Shown: piece after piece, positions 1 through 11,660 of the stretch
Layout of the letters: every line of letters begins with the position of its first letter
How positions within the stretch are numbered: position 1 is the stretch's first letter
Assembly (NCBI GenBank): GCA_900208305.1
Contig: OAPG01000020.1
Span: 372,001 to 436,000, forward strand
Source: Melanopsichium pennsylvanicum
Taxonomy: Eukaryota > Basidiomycota > Ustilaginomycetes > Ustilaginales
DNA: 64,000 nucleotides
Direction: 5' to 3'
Made by a program: the position numbers and the translations under genes
The notes under the pieces: model-generated
What the model was told of the DNA's origin: nothing
The model's database searches: none
What the model saw: only the letters and a program-made list of their open reading frames with translations

Positions 1-228
1 CCTCCCAGCCCCCCGCTTGTGCAGCCAACCTTATCCCATACACTTGGCCCCCTCGCACTGAGTCCCATTCCACTTTGCTTTCCTCTCTCTTCTCCTCATC
101 CCTATGTTTAACACATAGGCCCTTTTCAAACTTGCTTCTCAATTGCTAACGTTCGACGCACATCTGATCTGCAAATCTTACATCAAACTGCAACACATCT
201 TTCTCAGTCAAGCCTGGCCCAAAGCAGT

Positions 229-1212
229 ATGCACAAGATGGGCGGCTCCAAAACGCAATACTTCAAGCTTCCCGACGGATCCGGGTGTGAGATGGCGTAT
301 AAGGTTTCCATCCCTTCTTCCGCCACAGCTCAATCCTGTACCCCTCTATTTCTCATCAACGGCCTTAGTGCTATTATGGTCGACTGGTCACCCTTGTTCG
401 AAGCTTTGGGTGAAACGCGACCCGTGATCATTTCGGACCATCGCGGGATCGGTGAATCCAAAGTATCCGAGGAATGGGATCAAGAATTGTCGCTCGAGAG
501 TATGGGACTTGATGTGATCAACCTTGCTGCTCACCTTGGATACAAGACGATTGATCTGTTGGGTTTCAGTATGGGAGGGCATATTGCTCAGGCTCTGATC
601 TCATCTCCTGAATTGACAAAGAAAGTAGAGGAGGAGAACGATGATGAGGCAAGTTTGGTGATCAATGGCAGAGTTAAAGTTAGAAAGGTGATTTTGACGG
701 CTACCATGACAAAGCTCCCTAGAGGCGATGTGAACCTTAACAAGCTGAATGCGGAGGCTGAAAAGATCAAGGACAAAAAGGAAAGAAACGATTTTATTAC
801 GTACAACATGATGAAGGTTCAATACCATGATGCGGTTCTCGGACCCAAGGGTGAATTGCAAGGTAAATTCGAGAAGAGATTGGAATCGGTTCGTAACACA
901 AATCGTCCAGCTTGGATCATTGGTCTACAATTCCTTGCAATCCAGAGTGCAGATTTGAGGAAGCAGTTGCACAATGTGCCACAATCACTTCCAATTATGG
1001 TCATCCATGGAGATAAGGATAGAATGGTATTACACGAGGAAAGTGACAAGATCATGGAAGGGATTGCGCATGCAAAGAGGTTGAAAGATACCCCCAGTGG
1101 CGAATTCGGTCACTTTTGGTACGAATATTTCCAACTCGATTACTGGGTCAAGAGCATCTCCAACTTTCTCGATTTAGGTAAAGTTGGTGGTCACCATGAA
1201 TCAAAGCTCTAA
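229..1212 (+). CDS. alpha/beta-hydrolase fold protein
   Basis: A 327-residue protein of the alpha/beta-hydrolase superfamily. The nucleophile elbow GFSMGG places the catalytic serine near residue 114. An N-terminal NGLS segment near residue 44 fits the oxyanion region, HGDKD near 261-265 fits the acid-residue loop, and GEFGHFW near 290-296 supplies the histidine, so the triad looks complete. No signal peptide or membrane segment is visible, so a cytosolic enzyme is likely. The substrate cannot be told from sequence; esterase, lipase-like or epoxide-hydrolase-like activity are all possible. ATG 229 is used; a second in-frame ATG lies three codons on. The gene converges on the fimbrin gene with 278 bp between stop codons. 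Confidence 0.88.
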   Translation: MHKMGGSKTQYFKLPDGSGCEMAYKVSIPSSATAQSCTPLFLINGLSAIMVDWSPLFEALGETRPVIISDHRGIGESKVSEEWDQELSLESMGLDVINLAAHLGYKTIDLLGFSMGGHIAQALISSPELTKKVEEENDDEASLVINGRVKVRKVILTATMTKLPRGDVNLNKLNAEAEKIKDKKERNDFITYNMMKVQYHDAVLGPKGELQGKFEKRLESVRNTNRPAWIIGLQFLAIQSADLRKQLHNVPQSLPIMVIHGDKDRMVLHEESDKIMEGIAHAKRLKDTPSGEFGHFWYEYFQLDYWVKSISNFLDLGKVGGHHESKL

Positions 1213-1490
1213 ATCTAAAACCGCTGTCACCGAGACAAATGCAATTACAATGCTCCCTTTAAACCCCCTGTCAAGCTATTCGAAATGTGTCTCATCTGAG
1301 GGACAAAATGTGGTCCTTCAATCTTTGACACACGCAGCCAGGGAGGTGGCTGCAGAACATTTGTGTGGCTCAATTAAGTTTCACATCCATTGGAGACAGG
1401 ATAGACACCAGTTACAAGAAATCGACAATGACCCCACTCTACACCACCCCACCTTTGTTGACCTGTCTTTTCTTCTGTTTTTCTCCCTCG

Positions 1491-3341
1491 TTAGGACTGG
1501 ATGGCCATCAAGGAACCTACGAACGTCAAGATCAACCTCTGGCGCAACTCGATGATGTCCTCGGGAACCAAAAAGATCAAAGCACCCAACTTCCTAGCAA
1601 TGCTGATGGCCAATTTGGCGTTCATCTTGCTCTCCTCCTCATTCCTACCTTGATTGACCAAAGTGTAATCCACGATACCTGGCCTCAACGCGTTGAGCAG
1701 ATCCAAGAAGAAGACGGCCGATTTGAGTTGAGAATCCTTGAACGATCGGATCTGGCTCGTCTTTCCGCTCGATTTCACAAGGTTGTTGGCCCAAGCCACC
1801 ATATCGGCATCACTGACCCCACGACCGCCCTTGCTGAGAGATGAGAGGGTTTTGGTAATATTGAGCCGCATCAACTGCCACACGAGACCGAGGGTGAGAG
1901 TCTTTGTCCCATCAACAATGTCGGCACCTTGGATACCGACAATGTGCATGTTGGATGCTTTGGCAAGGTCGACTGCGTAATTGGTGTTTTCCACCGCTTT
2001 GAATCTAGACAGCTCTTGGCCTTCTTTGGGTTTGCTGACTCTCTTCCAAGTGACACTGCTCGGAATGACTTTGTCGAATGCCTGCAAAATCACGGTACCA
2101 TCCTTAAGATCCTCAAACAGGTTGTAGACACCAGGTTCGACGTCGAGAGAGTTGAGCCAGAGGGTAAAAACGCGGGCCTCGCGCTCGCCTTCTGCGTCAA
2201 AGTCGTCGATCTCAACAGGAGGTGCTTCTTCGAGCGGTTCGAGGCATGGCCAGGTGTTGAACAAGTGGGCGACAAAGGCCAAGTTCAACTTGGGATTACC
2301 TGCGACCATGGAGCCGGGGGTCAAGTACTTGCGACAGCCGATGGCGTCTGCGCGTTGGAGCACCATCTCGGCGCGCTGCATGAGATCGGATTGCTGGAGG
2401 GGCGCACGGTCACACTGGTCGGGCTTAAGCTGGCTTAGAAGCACAGTGTAGTTCTCACCGTCGGAAACGTCTTTGGAGAAGTTGGCGACGCGGCGGTGCC
2501 AGTTGGCTGCTTTGAGGTGGTAATTGACCCATCGGAGCAGGATTTGGTCGGGAGGTAGTCGGAGGAATTCTTCCAATGTCTCGCCGTCATCGAGCAGGCG
2601 GTAGAGTTCGGGGTGATTCTTCAAGTCGATCTTGCTAAGCAAACCTCGGCGGATGATCTGCCAAACGAGACCGAGGATGAGGTGCTCTTTACCGTCGATA
2701 ATGTCCTGGGGACCAATGTTGACGACGCTGCACCCAATGGCTTTTGCGGATGTGATGACAATGTTGTTGTTCTCGGTCATCTGGAAGGCGTTTGGAGCCT
2801 TGCCGCCTTTGCCAAAGTTGAGCACACGTTCATCGATGGTGTCGGGTACGGAATCGTTGATGAGCTTACACAGCACGAGACCGTCCCTGCACTCGTCGAA
2901 GAGCTGGAAAGTATCGGTGGGGATGGGGAGACGCGATCCAATGTGAGCATCACCAGCGAGGCTGGAGTTGATGTGACGGGTGAACTCGGTTCGTTCATCC
3001 TCATTGATGGTGTGTTGAGTTGAAGAAGTGGCGCCCTTGACGAACACCTTGCCCTTGGTGACCTGACCGGCGGAAACGTTGCGACCTGCGCGGATTTTTG
3101 CAAGAAGATCGACGTAGTCGTCGAGTTCAACACGGCCCGAGGCATCGAGGTCGACTTCTTTGAGGGTTTCACGAACTTGATCGTAGGAAGCATCGCCTTG
3201 ATCCTGGATGGCCTTGATGACATCTTGTTTAGGGATGGAGCCCTTTTCTTCGACGTCGAGGTTGCGGAAGCGAGATATAAGACCCATCATCTCCTCTTGA
3301 GAGAATTGAGGGTATTTTCGTTGGAGTTTGATGGCCTCCAT
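1491..3341 (-). CDS. SAC6: fimbrin/plastin, actin-bundling protein
   Basis: A 616-residue fimbrin. The N-terminal part (about 15-80) is an EF-hand-like region with DLDASGRVELDDY resembling a calcium loop. Four calponin-homology domains follow as two tandem actin-binding pairs (roughly 115-235, 255-370, 385-495, 505-612), with repeated signatures such as DGLVLCKLIND, IVDGTKTLTLGLVW and LILTFVGSLM. Length and order match fungal Sac6/Fim1. Family knowledge: it cross-links actin filaments in endocytic patches and cables. The frame is uninterrupted from ATG 3341. The promoter side faces the prefoldin gene; a GGATGAAT-rich repeat lies about 175-230 bp upstream. Confidence 0.96.
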   Translation of the reverse strand: MEAIKLQRKYPQFSQEEMMGLISRFRNLDVEEKGSIPKQDVIKAIQDQGDASYDQVRETLKEVDLDASGRVELDDYVDLLAKIRAGRNVSAGQVTKGKVFVKGATSSTQHTINEDERTEFTRHINSSLAGDAHIGSRLPIPTDTFQLFDECRDGLVLCKLINDSVPDTIDERVLNFGKGGKAPNAFQMTENNNIVITSAKAIGCSVVNIGPQDIIDGKEHLILGLVWQIIRRGLLSKIDLKNHPELYRLLDDGETLEEFLRLPPDQILLRWVNYHLKAANWHRRVANFSKDVSDGENYTVLLSQLKPDQCDRAPLQQSDLMQRAEMVLQRADAIGCRKYLTPGSMVAGNPKLNLAFVAHLFNTWPCLEPLEEAPPVEIDDFDAEGEREARVFTLWLNSLDVEPGVYNLFEDLKDGTVILQAFDKVIPSSVTWKRVSKPKEGQELSRFKAVENTNYAVDLAKASNMHIVGIQGADIVDGTKTLTLGLVWQLMRLNITKTLSSLSKGGRGVSDADMVAWANNLVKSSGKTSQIRSFKDSQLKSAVFFLDLLNALRPGIVDYTLVNQGRNEEESKMNAKLAISIARKLGALIFLVPEDIIELRQRLILTFVGSLMAIQS

Positions 3342-3967
3342 GGTTGCAGTTCGGAGCGGCTATCGAAGCCCACTTGAAAGAAGAGACAGCGTAGCAGGGA
3401 TCTGAGTGTTTTTGAAGCAATCGGAGGTGTGCGTGCTAGAATGGTTGAGGATGTCGAAGACGAATAAAATATATAGATGGAGAAAGATGTTGAGAGTGGA
3501 GGAAGTGCCGGAAAGGATGGGAAGGATGGATGATTGAGTGGATGAATGAATGGATGAATGGATGAATGCTATGCAGAGTGACAAGAGAGAGGGGCCATGC
3601 ACAGCCAAGACTCACACTGCAGTCATAAGCGCATTTTTGAGTGTTTGTTCGTTTCTTCGTCTCTTGGCCTAAACGCCCGGTACAGACTCTCTAAGCAAAG
3701 TGGAGCAATTAAAGGCATACTATGGCTGTGTTGTCGAATCTTGATTTTCACGAATTTCCAGGATCATCACGCTTTGACATTTGAATTTTGTTAAAAACCA
3801 TGTTAGACCTCGATTTCAATGAGAAAGCCGCGCATTTTTAAAAGCTACAGTAGAGTGGACAGAGCATGAGCCATAGAGAAGATGCGGTTTGTCACTGTGT
3901 GCCTCAAATCCACCTGATTCCACTCATCTTGTCACCTTCAACACGAGCCACCAAACCACATAAGATC
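3342..3967. other. divergent intergenic region, fimbrin/prefoldin
   Basis: No gene seen. It holds the leaders of two divergent genes, an AT-rich stretch with an AATAAAATATATA tract near 3463-3476, and a TACAGTA word at 3846-3852, about 115 bp before the prefoldin ATG. Confidence 0.6.
3515..3569. repeat. imperfect GGATGAAT short tandem repeat
   Basis: Imperfect repeats of GGATGAAT and GGATGGAT in the fimbrin upstream region. Confidence 0.8.
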
Positions 3968-4712
3968 ATGTCGGCAGCAATACAAAAGTCAGCACCAGCC
4001 TCAGATCAAAAGAAACAGCTCTCCGAGCAAGGTAAACTTCACCACAATCAACCCGCACAAACTTTCACCAAAGCGGTCCACAGGCACATTCAGATGACCA
4101 GCACAACTGACCATTTCCATCATTCATTTCTTCCAACGTTGATGGGATCCAACAGAGGCAGCACAGATCTATCAATCCAGAAGATCGGAACTTCAAGGCA
4201 TTGCCTCCAAGATTGGCGAGCTCGAGGGCGAGGCCGATGAGCATAAGTACGTCCTATGCCCTTTCTCTTCTTCATTTCTGTTAGCAATCGCAACTGACAT
4301 CTCCTCACAACTGTGCAGACTAGTAATCGACACACTCACCGAAGCATCAAACGCAGACCCAGATCGCAAATGCTTCCGACTCATCGGCGGTGTGCTTGTT
4401 GAGCGTACCGTCAAACAAGTCTTACCTGCGCTTCACACCAATCTTGAAGGCGTAAGTGTTTTCATTTCACCGTTCTTCATCCACCTGCACTCTCCTATCG
4501 CACTCACACAGCTATGACTTACTCCTCCTTTTTTTTTCTCTTTTCCTTTCGCTATCTGGCATACTTGAACGGTGTATGAATTCACAACGACGGTGGAACC
4601 AATCTGGTGGATGTTCACCCTACAGCTCAAGCAAATCCTGGAAACACTTCTAAAGCAGTACAAACAGAAGGAGACAGAACTGCAAGAGTTCCAGCGCGAA
4701 TACGCTAGCTAA
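3968..4712 (+). CDS. GIM4: prefoldin subunit 2 (Gim4), four exons
   Basis: Prefoldin subunit 2 of the hetero-hexameric chaperone that passes unfolded actin and tubulin to the CCT chaperonin. I infer exons 3968-4031, 4156-4246, 4319-4451 and 4626-4712, with donors GTAAAC, GTACGT and GTAAGT and AG acceptors, giving 124 residues in one frame. Joined exons show the expected beta-prefoldin layout: an N-terminal coiled helix (QIYQSRRSELQGIASKIGE), the central hairpin with LIGGVLVERTV, and a C-terminal helix (LKQILETLLKQYKQKE). Exon 1 was placed from the phase and the acceptor at 4155; the second acceptor at 4166 would break the frame. Intron density is high compared with neighbouring genes. Confidence 0.9.
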
Positions 4713-5123
4713 GCAAACAATCAAATTGCGCCCAATGGTCTCCGGTGGAAACCTGTCCCTTTCGTCAAAAACAAAAGTCTCGTCCTAGCTCCCCCATCAC
4801 AGTAATCACAACAAGAATCACGAGAGCTGGGCCGAGACATGTATTTGTAGTTCCTCTTTCTTTGGCAAACGTGGTCGTGTCCTGAGTGACCCGTGTTTGT
4901 GATGCATGTTCAGCGAGCAGAGATAAAAAACCTCGAGCCTACTTTGTTTTTGGGCTCCGTCAAGATCTCAACGAAAGTGAGGTGGTGTTTTGCCGCGAGA
5001 GCACGGTAATGAGACAAGCGTCTCCATTCAACATCACGGTCGGTCATGTAGTCATCCAGGATTGTGTGCGTTTTCAACAAACTGCCATTCTCGCAAACCA
5101 GTGATCTAAACAATGCAGCCCTT
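4713..5123. other. convergent intergenic region
   Basis: Spacer between the convergent prefoldin and complex I genes. I see no gene or RNA. Confidence 0.55.
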
Positions 5124-5746
5124 TTACGCAGTGTCGATAACTCTAAAGCCCTTGACCTATATTCCCAACCAAGATACCCCAAGACAACCAAAAATAACAA
5201 CATTATTGTCATTCAAACCAAGCAACCAAATTCTTCTTGATCAGTACTCCAATTTCACATATACAGTAAGAGCGAAAAAAAAAAACACCAGAGAGTGTGG
5301 TAGGATGCTTACCTTTGCATCAGCCAGCAAAGAGTGGTATTTCTTGGCCAAATCACTGCAAGCCTGGTAGTGGTTGACGCCTTCAGCCTTGTGACATTTC
5401 TGAAGTTCTTCACGAACAATGCGAGCTTGCATGGTTCGAACCCACGATTCGCGGATCCTGTCTTCGCGCTGCGAGAGCGTCTCTGCATGCGTTGGATACG
5501 CGAAATGGGTTTTGAGTAGTATGTGTGGCGAGTGGGTGGATTGATGGATGCACAGGTAGAGAGTATCGTTTACAGAATTCAATAAAGCCACCAGAAGTGA
5601 GTTGTCATCGAAGATTTGGAAATACAAGTAGGGTCAGTATGGATCATTCTACATCAGAGGTGGGTGAGAACAAAGGATGAAAGTTCCAGTGTTGGGAGGG
5701 TACAAGACGTACCTCGCATTTCTTCGGCAGAGGGAAGCTTGTCCAT
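5124..5746 (-). CDS. complex I accessory subunit, about 12 kDa (NDUFB10/PDSW-like)
   Basis: A small nuclear gene for an accessory subunit of mitochondrial NADH:ubiquinone oxidoreductase. Exons inferred on the minus strand are 5713-5746, 5313-5482 and 5124-5156, totalling 237 nt and 78 residues. The joined protein carries RESWVRTMQARIVREEL, then KCHKAEGVNHYQAC and LAKKYHSLLADAKVKG, the layout of the fungal 12 kDa subunit with two cysteines spaced within the GVNHY helix region. The first intron (5483-5712) is long and contains only short frames. The last exon supplies ten codons after a GAATATAG acceptor. Presence implies a complex I respiratory chain. Family assignment rests on recalled motif pattern. 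Confidence 0.82.
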
Positions 5747-7277
<1,531 letters not shown>

Positions 7278-7753
7278 GTCGAACCTATTCCTGTTTGTTT
7301 TAAGGTTGGGGTTAAGCGTAATGTAAAGAAATTTTTCGAGCATCAATTTCAGAACCGATTCAGCTTAAAGGTGCATATAGTGTTAGTCCGAATTCGCATG
7401 TCAGACTGTGTGCGTATATGTGTGTACGTGTGTGTAAGTGAGTGTAGGCTAGGCTCGTTTCTGCACAACCCTTGTCGTAAAAAGCCAGTATGTCTATCAA
7501 GCACGATACACGTCCGTGATCAATCAACAAAATCTAAATGCCGACGTTGAGCTAATATACAGAATTAGAAAAGTAACACCAAAGGAGAGTAGTAGTAGTA
7601 GTAGTGATAGTGATAGTAATGCTTGATTTTCCACAAAGTCCAACCGAATATGCTTGCACAGCGCTCAATCCATTGGGCGAGACGCTTATGACAAAGAGTA
7701 AAAATTTAAGTGAGTGAAACAGAGTCATGTATATGTAGAAAGAAGTAGCTGTT
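7278..7753. other. intergenic with simple repeats
   Basis: Spacer with a TG-rich tract at about 7405-7442 and a GTA/GTGATA repeat at about 7590-7617. No gene seen. Confidence 0.6.
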
Positions 7754-8207
7754 TCAATGCCACTTCTGAGGAGCCAAAGCAAGGATGCAGTTAAAAACCT
7801 CATCCCTCTTGATCACATTTTCGAACAAAAACTCTTGACCTTTCCTGAATTTGATCTTGAGACCATCACCATTTAGTAGAAGGACCTTGTCCAAACGTAC
7901 CACCTTTTTGAGACGTGCATCGAACGAGATCTTGCATTTGCTCAACTTGTTTGTAGTCTTTTTGAGAATCAGTTGGTGGACCAAGCTAATTTGTTCTTGA
8001 TCGTCAGTCATCTTGTTGTTGGAGAAGACGCAAAAGATGACACGCAAAGCCAAAACAATCAAATGGCTGACTTGGCCGTTGTGCGTGGCAAAGTGAGAGT
8101 TTTCCAAGATGTCAGACAAGTGTTTGAGCTCCTGAGCACTGACCCTATGATCAAAAGAGGTGGGTGAGGGGCTGTTGAGCATCTTGAAAGTTGCGCTCCT
8201 GGCCTGA
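7754..8207 (-). pseudogene. C-terminal remnant of an unidentified gene, truncated at its 5' end
   Basis: An open frame of about 151 codons reads on the minus strand from 8207 to a TGA at 7754; the first ATG is at 8182. The C-terminal half (VRLDKVLLLNGDG, FENVIKRDEVFNCILAL, ending in QKWH) alternates beta-like segments and a final helix, reminiscent of a GRAM/PH-like fold, but I cannot name the family. The frame stays open up to 8207 and meets a TAA at the first bases of the GC-rich block that starts TGTTAG at 8208, suggesting that the 5' part was lost by insertion or rearrangement. It could instead be a small intact gene starting at 8182, or the last exon of a gene whose upstream exons I cannot see. 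Confidence 0.45.
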
Positions 8208-8706
8208 TGTTAGTGCCCCGCCAACCGTAGTCCAAAGAGTGGGCGCTCGGCCCCCCCTCCTGATTGAGCGACCGTCGCAATCGAGCCACGACCGATCCTC
8301 TCCGGATCCCTCGCAGAGGAGCGGTTGGCCTAACACAACCCTCTTACCGTCCAACCGCGGCTGGCCCCTCCGTAAGCAGAATACGGCCGTCGGCAACCTA
8401 ACATTGTAGCGCCGCGGTGGGAGGTAGTTACTGCAGTTGGCACGGGAGGTGGTCGATAGTTCTTGGACCCTACCACCCCGCCCCTGCCCAACATGAGGTT
8501 GCCTCCGGACCTTGTTGCATGTATTACTTAGTTAGCTCTATAGCAACGCAGTAGTGTGCTCTGACCCCGACCGCCTGTGTCGCCAACGCCTACGACCCCT
8601 CCGTACCCGTAGACCCTACTCTGGCTGTAGCCGCCCAGCGGTACCTAGACCCTACAGCCTCAACAGGGTTTCATCCGGACTCATTCTGAGTACCTGTAAC
8701 AACATC
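8208..8706. mobile_element. GC-rich block, possible transposon or LTR relic
   Basis: About 500 bp whose composition is markedly more G+C-rich than both flanks. The left edge begins TGTTAG; CTAACA occurs at 8330-8335 and 8398-8403. The left end TGTTAG(TGCCCC)GCCAACCG is mirrored by CGGTTGGCCTAACA at 8322-8335, an imperfect inverted repeat around a 128 bp unit. The right edge near TGTAACAACA (8695-8704) is uncertain. I found no flanking target-site duplication and no coding capacity, so this is only a candidate solo LTR or foldback relic. Confidence 0.35.
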
Positions 8707-9695
8707 CTTCCAAACAAAATTCACATACTTACACATAAGAGAGGGTTAAGTGCCCCTATCTGGTCTTGATAATAATCCCAATTGGTGCACTTCTCTTTTG
8801 ACATTCTCAGACACACACCTCACCTCTCTACAACCTTTCTCTCTTTTTCTCTTCTTTTCCCTTGTAGAGCTTTTGTTTGCATATGCTACACAATAGATGG
8901 AAAGTGGCTAATCCATTCAAGTTGTGAGACACAGTTTGTTAGACTCATCTGATATTTGTTGCCATAATTTTCACAGCAAGTTAGTTATAATTGTGATTGA
9001 ACATCAATTAAAAACAATTAGTCCATCAGGTCAGAATGTGTACACCACACAACTACTGTAAGTTATAGTCTAGAAGTGAAGAGCATTGTGTTACGCGGTG
9101 CAAGAGACCAAGCCGGATAAAAATTCGATCACCTCACAACCTCACGTCCCAAGGCTTACTGTGAGAAGAGACATACCCTTCATCAATGGCAACCCCTGCC
9201 TCTCGTTTCCCAAACTCATCTCTTGCAATGAAACAAAGACGCTAGATACACAAAATCAAAACGGTAGAACACATAATGTACCACGACCAGAGGTAAAAAG
9301 AGAGTCGATCAAAAAAGCAAGTGGTATTGGTACACAAAAAACATTGATAGGGTCCTACAAACCGGGCCCAGTTCGAATGAAACGACCCAGATGTGGAAAG
9401 CCGCAACGTCCTTGAAAAAGAGAAAAGAGGGCCCTGTCCAAAAGGTCTACAGGAGATTGAGGGAAAGTGATAAAGCAGCAGAAACCCAAGAAACAAGGGA
9501 AAGGTAGGCGAAAAAAGGAGGAGAGTGTGGATGAAGGGAGCAACAGCAACCGAAATGGCTAGGAAGCGCAGTGATTGGTTTCGGGGAATACAATGTCACC
9601 TGTTCAAGATTTGAGACTGGAGAGACGAGGGGCATCCGAACGGGAACAAGACAAGACTGCAAAAGGGAGGAAGAAGGAAGGAGGGGGCGCAACAC
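8707..9695. other. gene-free spacer
   Basis: AT-richer spacer after the GC-rich block, with a CT-rich run near 8815-8865, a TACTGTA word at 9054-9060 and a purine-rich stretch at about 9410-9700. Open frames here are short and have no recognisable features. Confidence 0.5.
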
Positions 9696-10463
9696 TTATG
9701 CGTCAGCCTTGGTCTTCTTCTTAGGAGGCTGTTCATCGTCCTCGAGATCGATCTCGGCGTCATCGTCATCCTCGTCGTCCTCTTCATCTTCGCTGTCAAA
9801 GTCGTCCTCGTCAAAGTCGAGATCGTCAGCGCCAGTGTAAAAGTCGATGGCTCCTGGCCAAAAGTCCATGATCAAAGCGTGACCAATACCACCTGCGACC
9901 TCTTTATCTTGGTTGTCAAAGAAAGTGGAGAAGAAGGAACCTGGTTCAAAATCGTCGCTATCAGGGCCGCCGGTGGTGGGCTTGAGTTTGACGAGGTTCT
10001 TGTCGTCGCTCTTCCAGTTGATGTCGGTCTTTTCAGGTTTGGTCTCTTCAAGAAAGTTGAACTCGTCTTCTAGCGACTTGGCACCGTCGACAAGGGAGAA
10101 CTTCTTTACGAGCTTGTCATTGGAAAAGTAGGGATTTTCGCGGAAGTGGAAGGTGATTGTGGCAGCTCGAGGGTCGTCAATGTCACGTTCCACCTCAATG
10201 TTGGAAAGGTAGGAAAGGGCTTCATGGTCAGCATCGTCAATGTAGACGTTGGTGGCCATGCAGTTGATCAAAGCCTGAAACCAAAAGTCCTTAACGGATG
10301 ATACGATCTCGGCACGCTTTTTGTAGAGAGGAGCGTTGAGCTTCAGCTCGTGCTTGATAAGCTCGACATCAGCCTTGCGGAAATCCTTGACGAGGGCATC
10401 CACTTTTTGCTGAAGAGCGTCGGAGAAGGTCTTTGCCTCAGGCTGGCGGTAATTGTCGGTCAT
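9696..10463 (-). CDS. NAP-family histone chaperone (SET/Vps75-like)
   Basis: A 255-residue member of the nucleosome assembly protein family. An N-terminal dimerisation helix (about 10-50) leads into the earmuff domain, with PLYKKRAEIV, FWFQALINC, YLSNIEVERD, ITFHFRENPYFSN and SFFSTFF. The tail from about 210 is strongly acidic and closes with PPKKKTK, a likely nuclear localisation signal. Length, the short N-terminus and the YL..IEVE signature fit SET/Vps75 rather than the longer Nap1. Family knowledge: binds H3-H4 and aids histone deposition or acetylation. A TATATAT element lies about 50 bp upstream of ATG 10463. The divergent neighbour also encodes a histone-binding protein. Confidence 0.9.
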   Translation of the reverse strand: MTDNYRQPEAKTFSDALQQKVDALVKDFRKADVELIKHELKLNAPLYKKRAEIVSSVKDFWFQALINCMATNVYIDDADHEALSYLSNIEVERDIDDPRAATITFHFRENPYFSNDKLVKKFSLVDGAKSLEDEFNFLEETKPEKTDINWKSDDKNLVKLKPTTGGPDSDDFEPGSFFSTFFDNQDKEVAGGIGHALIMDFWPGAIDFYTGADDLDFDEDDFDSEDEEDDEDDDDAEIDLEDDEQPPKKKTKADA

Positions 10464-11658
10464 TGTTAATATTTGAAAGGGTTTTCGCGAAGGGAGTAGC
10501 GAGGGTATGAAGTATATATGGCAAGCGAGGGTAAAGTGTGCGTGGATGGATGATGATCAGAAAAGAAACCTCATTGACTGTGGGACGAGCTTTTAAATTG
10601 TTTCCGAGTGTGGCCACTCTTTGAATCCATCCGATTTCCGATTGCAAATGATCAAGAAAAGTTGAGCGCTGTTTGGGTTGAGTGGGAGGATGAGGCGTAA
10701 AAAATTTCAAACTGCGGTGTGATGGAGCTGGATTAAACCAAATACTGCAATTTGGCATGGCGTAGAAAGCAGCTATAAAAAAACAGTTGAAAGAAAAAAG
10801 TGGAAGTTCTTCCTGAGCGTCTGTGCGTTGGATACACTGCAGATGTGCCGTCAACCTTTTAGAGGTGCGAGGTGGCGAAATTTTTTCGATTTGGATTTGA
10901 TACATACCAAATTTTGCCGCTACTCATTTTACCAAGGCGTGCACGGACGTCACTCAGGGTCTTCCCCAATCTGAATCGCAACAAACCCCCCAGACATGCA
11001 CAAAACACAATTCAGGACGCCAGTGTGCTATGGTATCTTGAAATAAACATCTCATTTCTATTGTCCCATTCGATATGTCAACCGCATCAAGCAACGTGAT
11101 TGTTGCCGTAAAATATTCAAGTCATGCAACAAACCAATGACATTGAATAGGATGGATGGGCTATGCGTTGAGTATTAATGATCCTACTCGAGCGGAGAGC
11201 AAGTACGCGTCCACGCTTGAATGAAACACCTGATTGAAATATACTCAACGCGACGCGATTCAAAAAACAAAAAGCGTGGCTTTTCGTCCGAGAGCTCAAC
11301 AACGCCTTGTTGTCTATGTTTACAGTTACTTCTCCCAACGCTCGAGCCTGAGCGTATTAGACAAAATCGGTGTCTCTGCTGTGGTGAATCTCGTGTCCGC
11401 GTTCCGCGTTCTGCGTTTTGGGTTCAATCTGGATCGTAATGTGTTTCTTGATTCCAGCCTCCACCATCTCTCATTTCAACCCTACCATTTTGACACTTGT
11501 CACCTCGTCCACCATCAAACACGTCAGTCTGACAACACTCTACCAACCTCTACATCCTCCATTCATTCACGCTTTTCGATTGCAAAGCGAAACTCCACCA
11601 CTTGTAACCCTCATTCTACGCCCCCGAGTCAATTTGACTCATCATCATCATCATCATC
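10464..11658. other. divergent intergenic region, NAP/RbAp48-like
   Basis: About 1.2 kb between two divergent chromatin genes. Apart from the TATA-like site and the repeat before the + strand ATG I see no feature; the open frames are short and unrelated to known families. Confidence 0.5.
10513..10519 (-). promoter_or_regulatory. TATA-like element of the NAP-family gene
   Basis: TATATAT lies about 50 bp upstream of the ATG at 10463. Position relative to a transcription start is unknown. Confidence 0.35.
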
Positions 11659-11660
11659 AT
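11639..11660. repeat. (TCA)n repeat running into a start codon
   Basis: A perfect TCA/ATC trinucleotide run ends directly in the ATG of the RbAp48-like gene. Confidence 0.9.

Noticed and set aside
5427..5440. B-box-like GGTTCGAACCC suggesting a tRNA
   Set aside because: It lies in a coding exon of the complex I subunit (residues WVRTM), and no cloverleaf forms around it.
8208..9695. Complete retrotransposon between the gene remnant and the NAP gene
   Set aside because: No reverse transcriptase, integrase or second LTR was found; at most a short relic is present.
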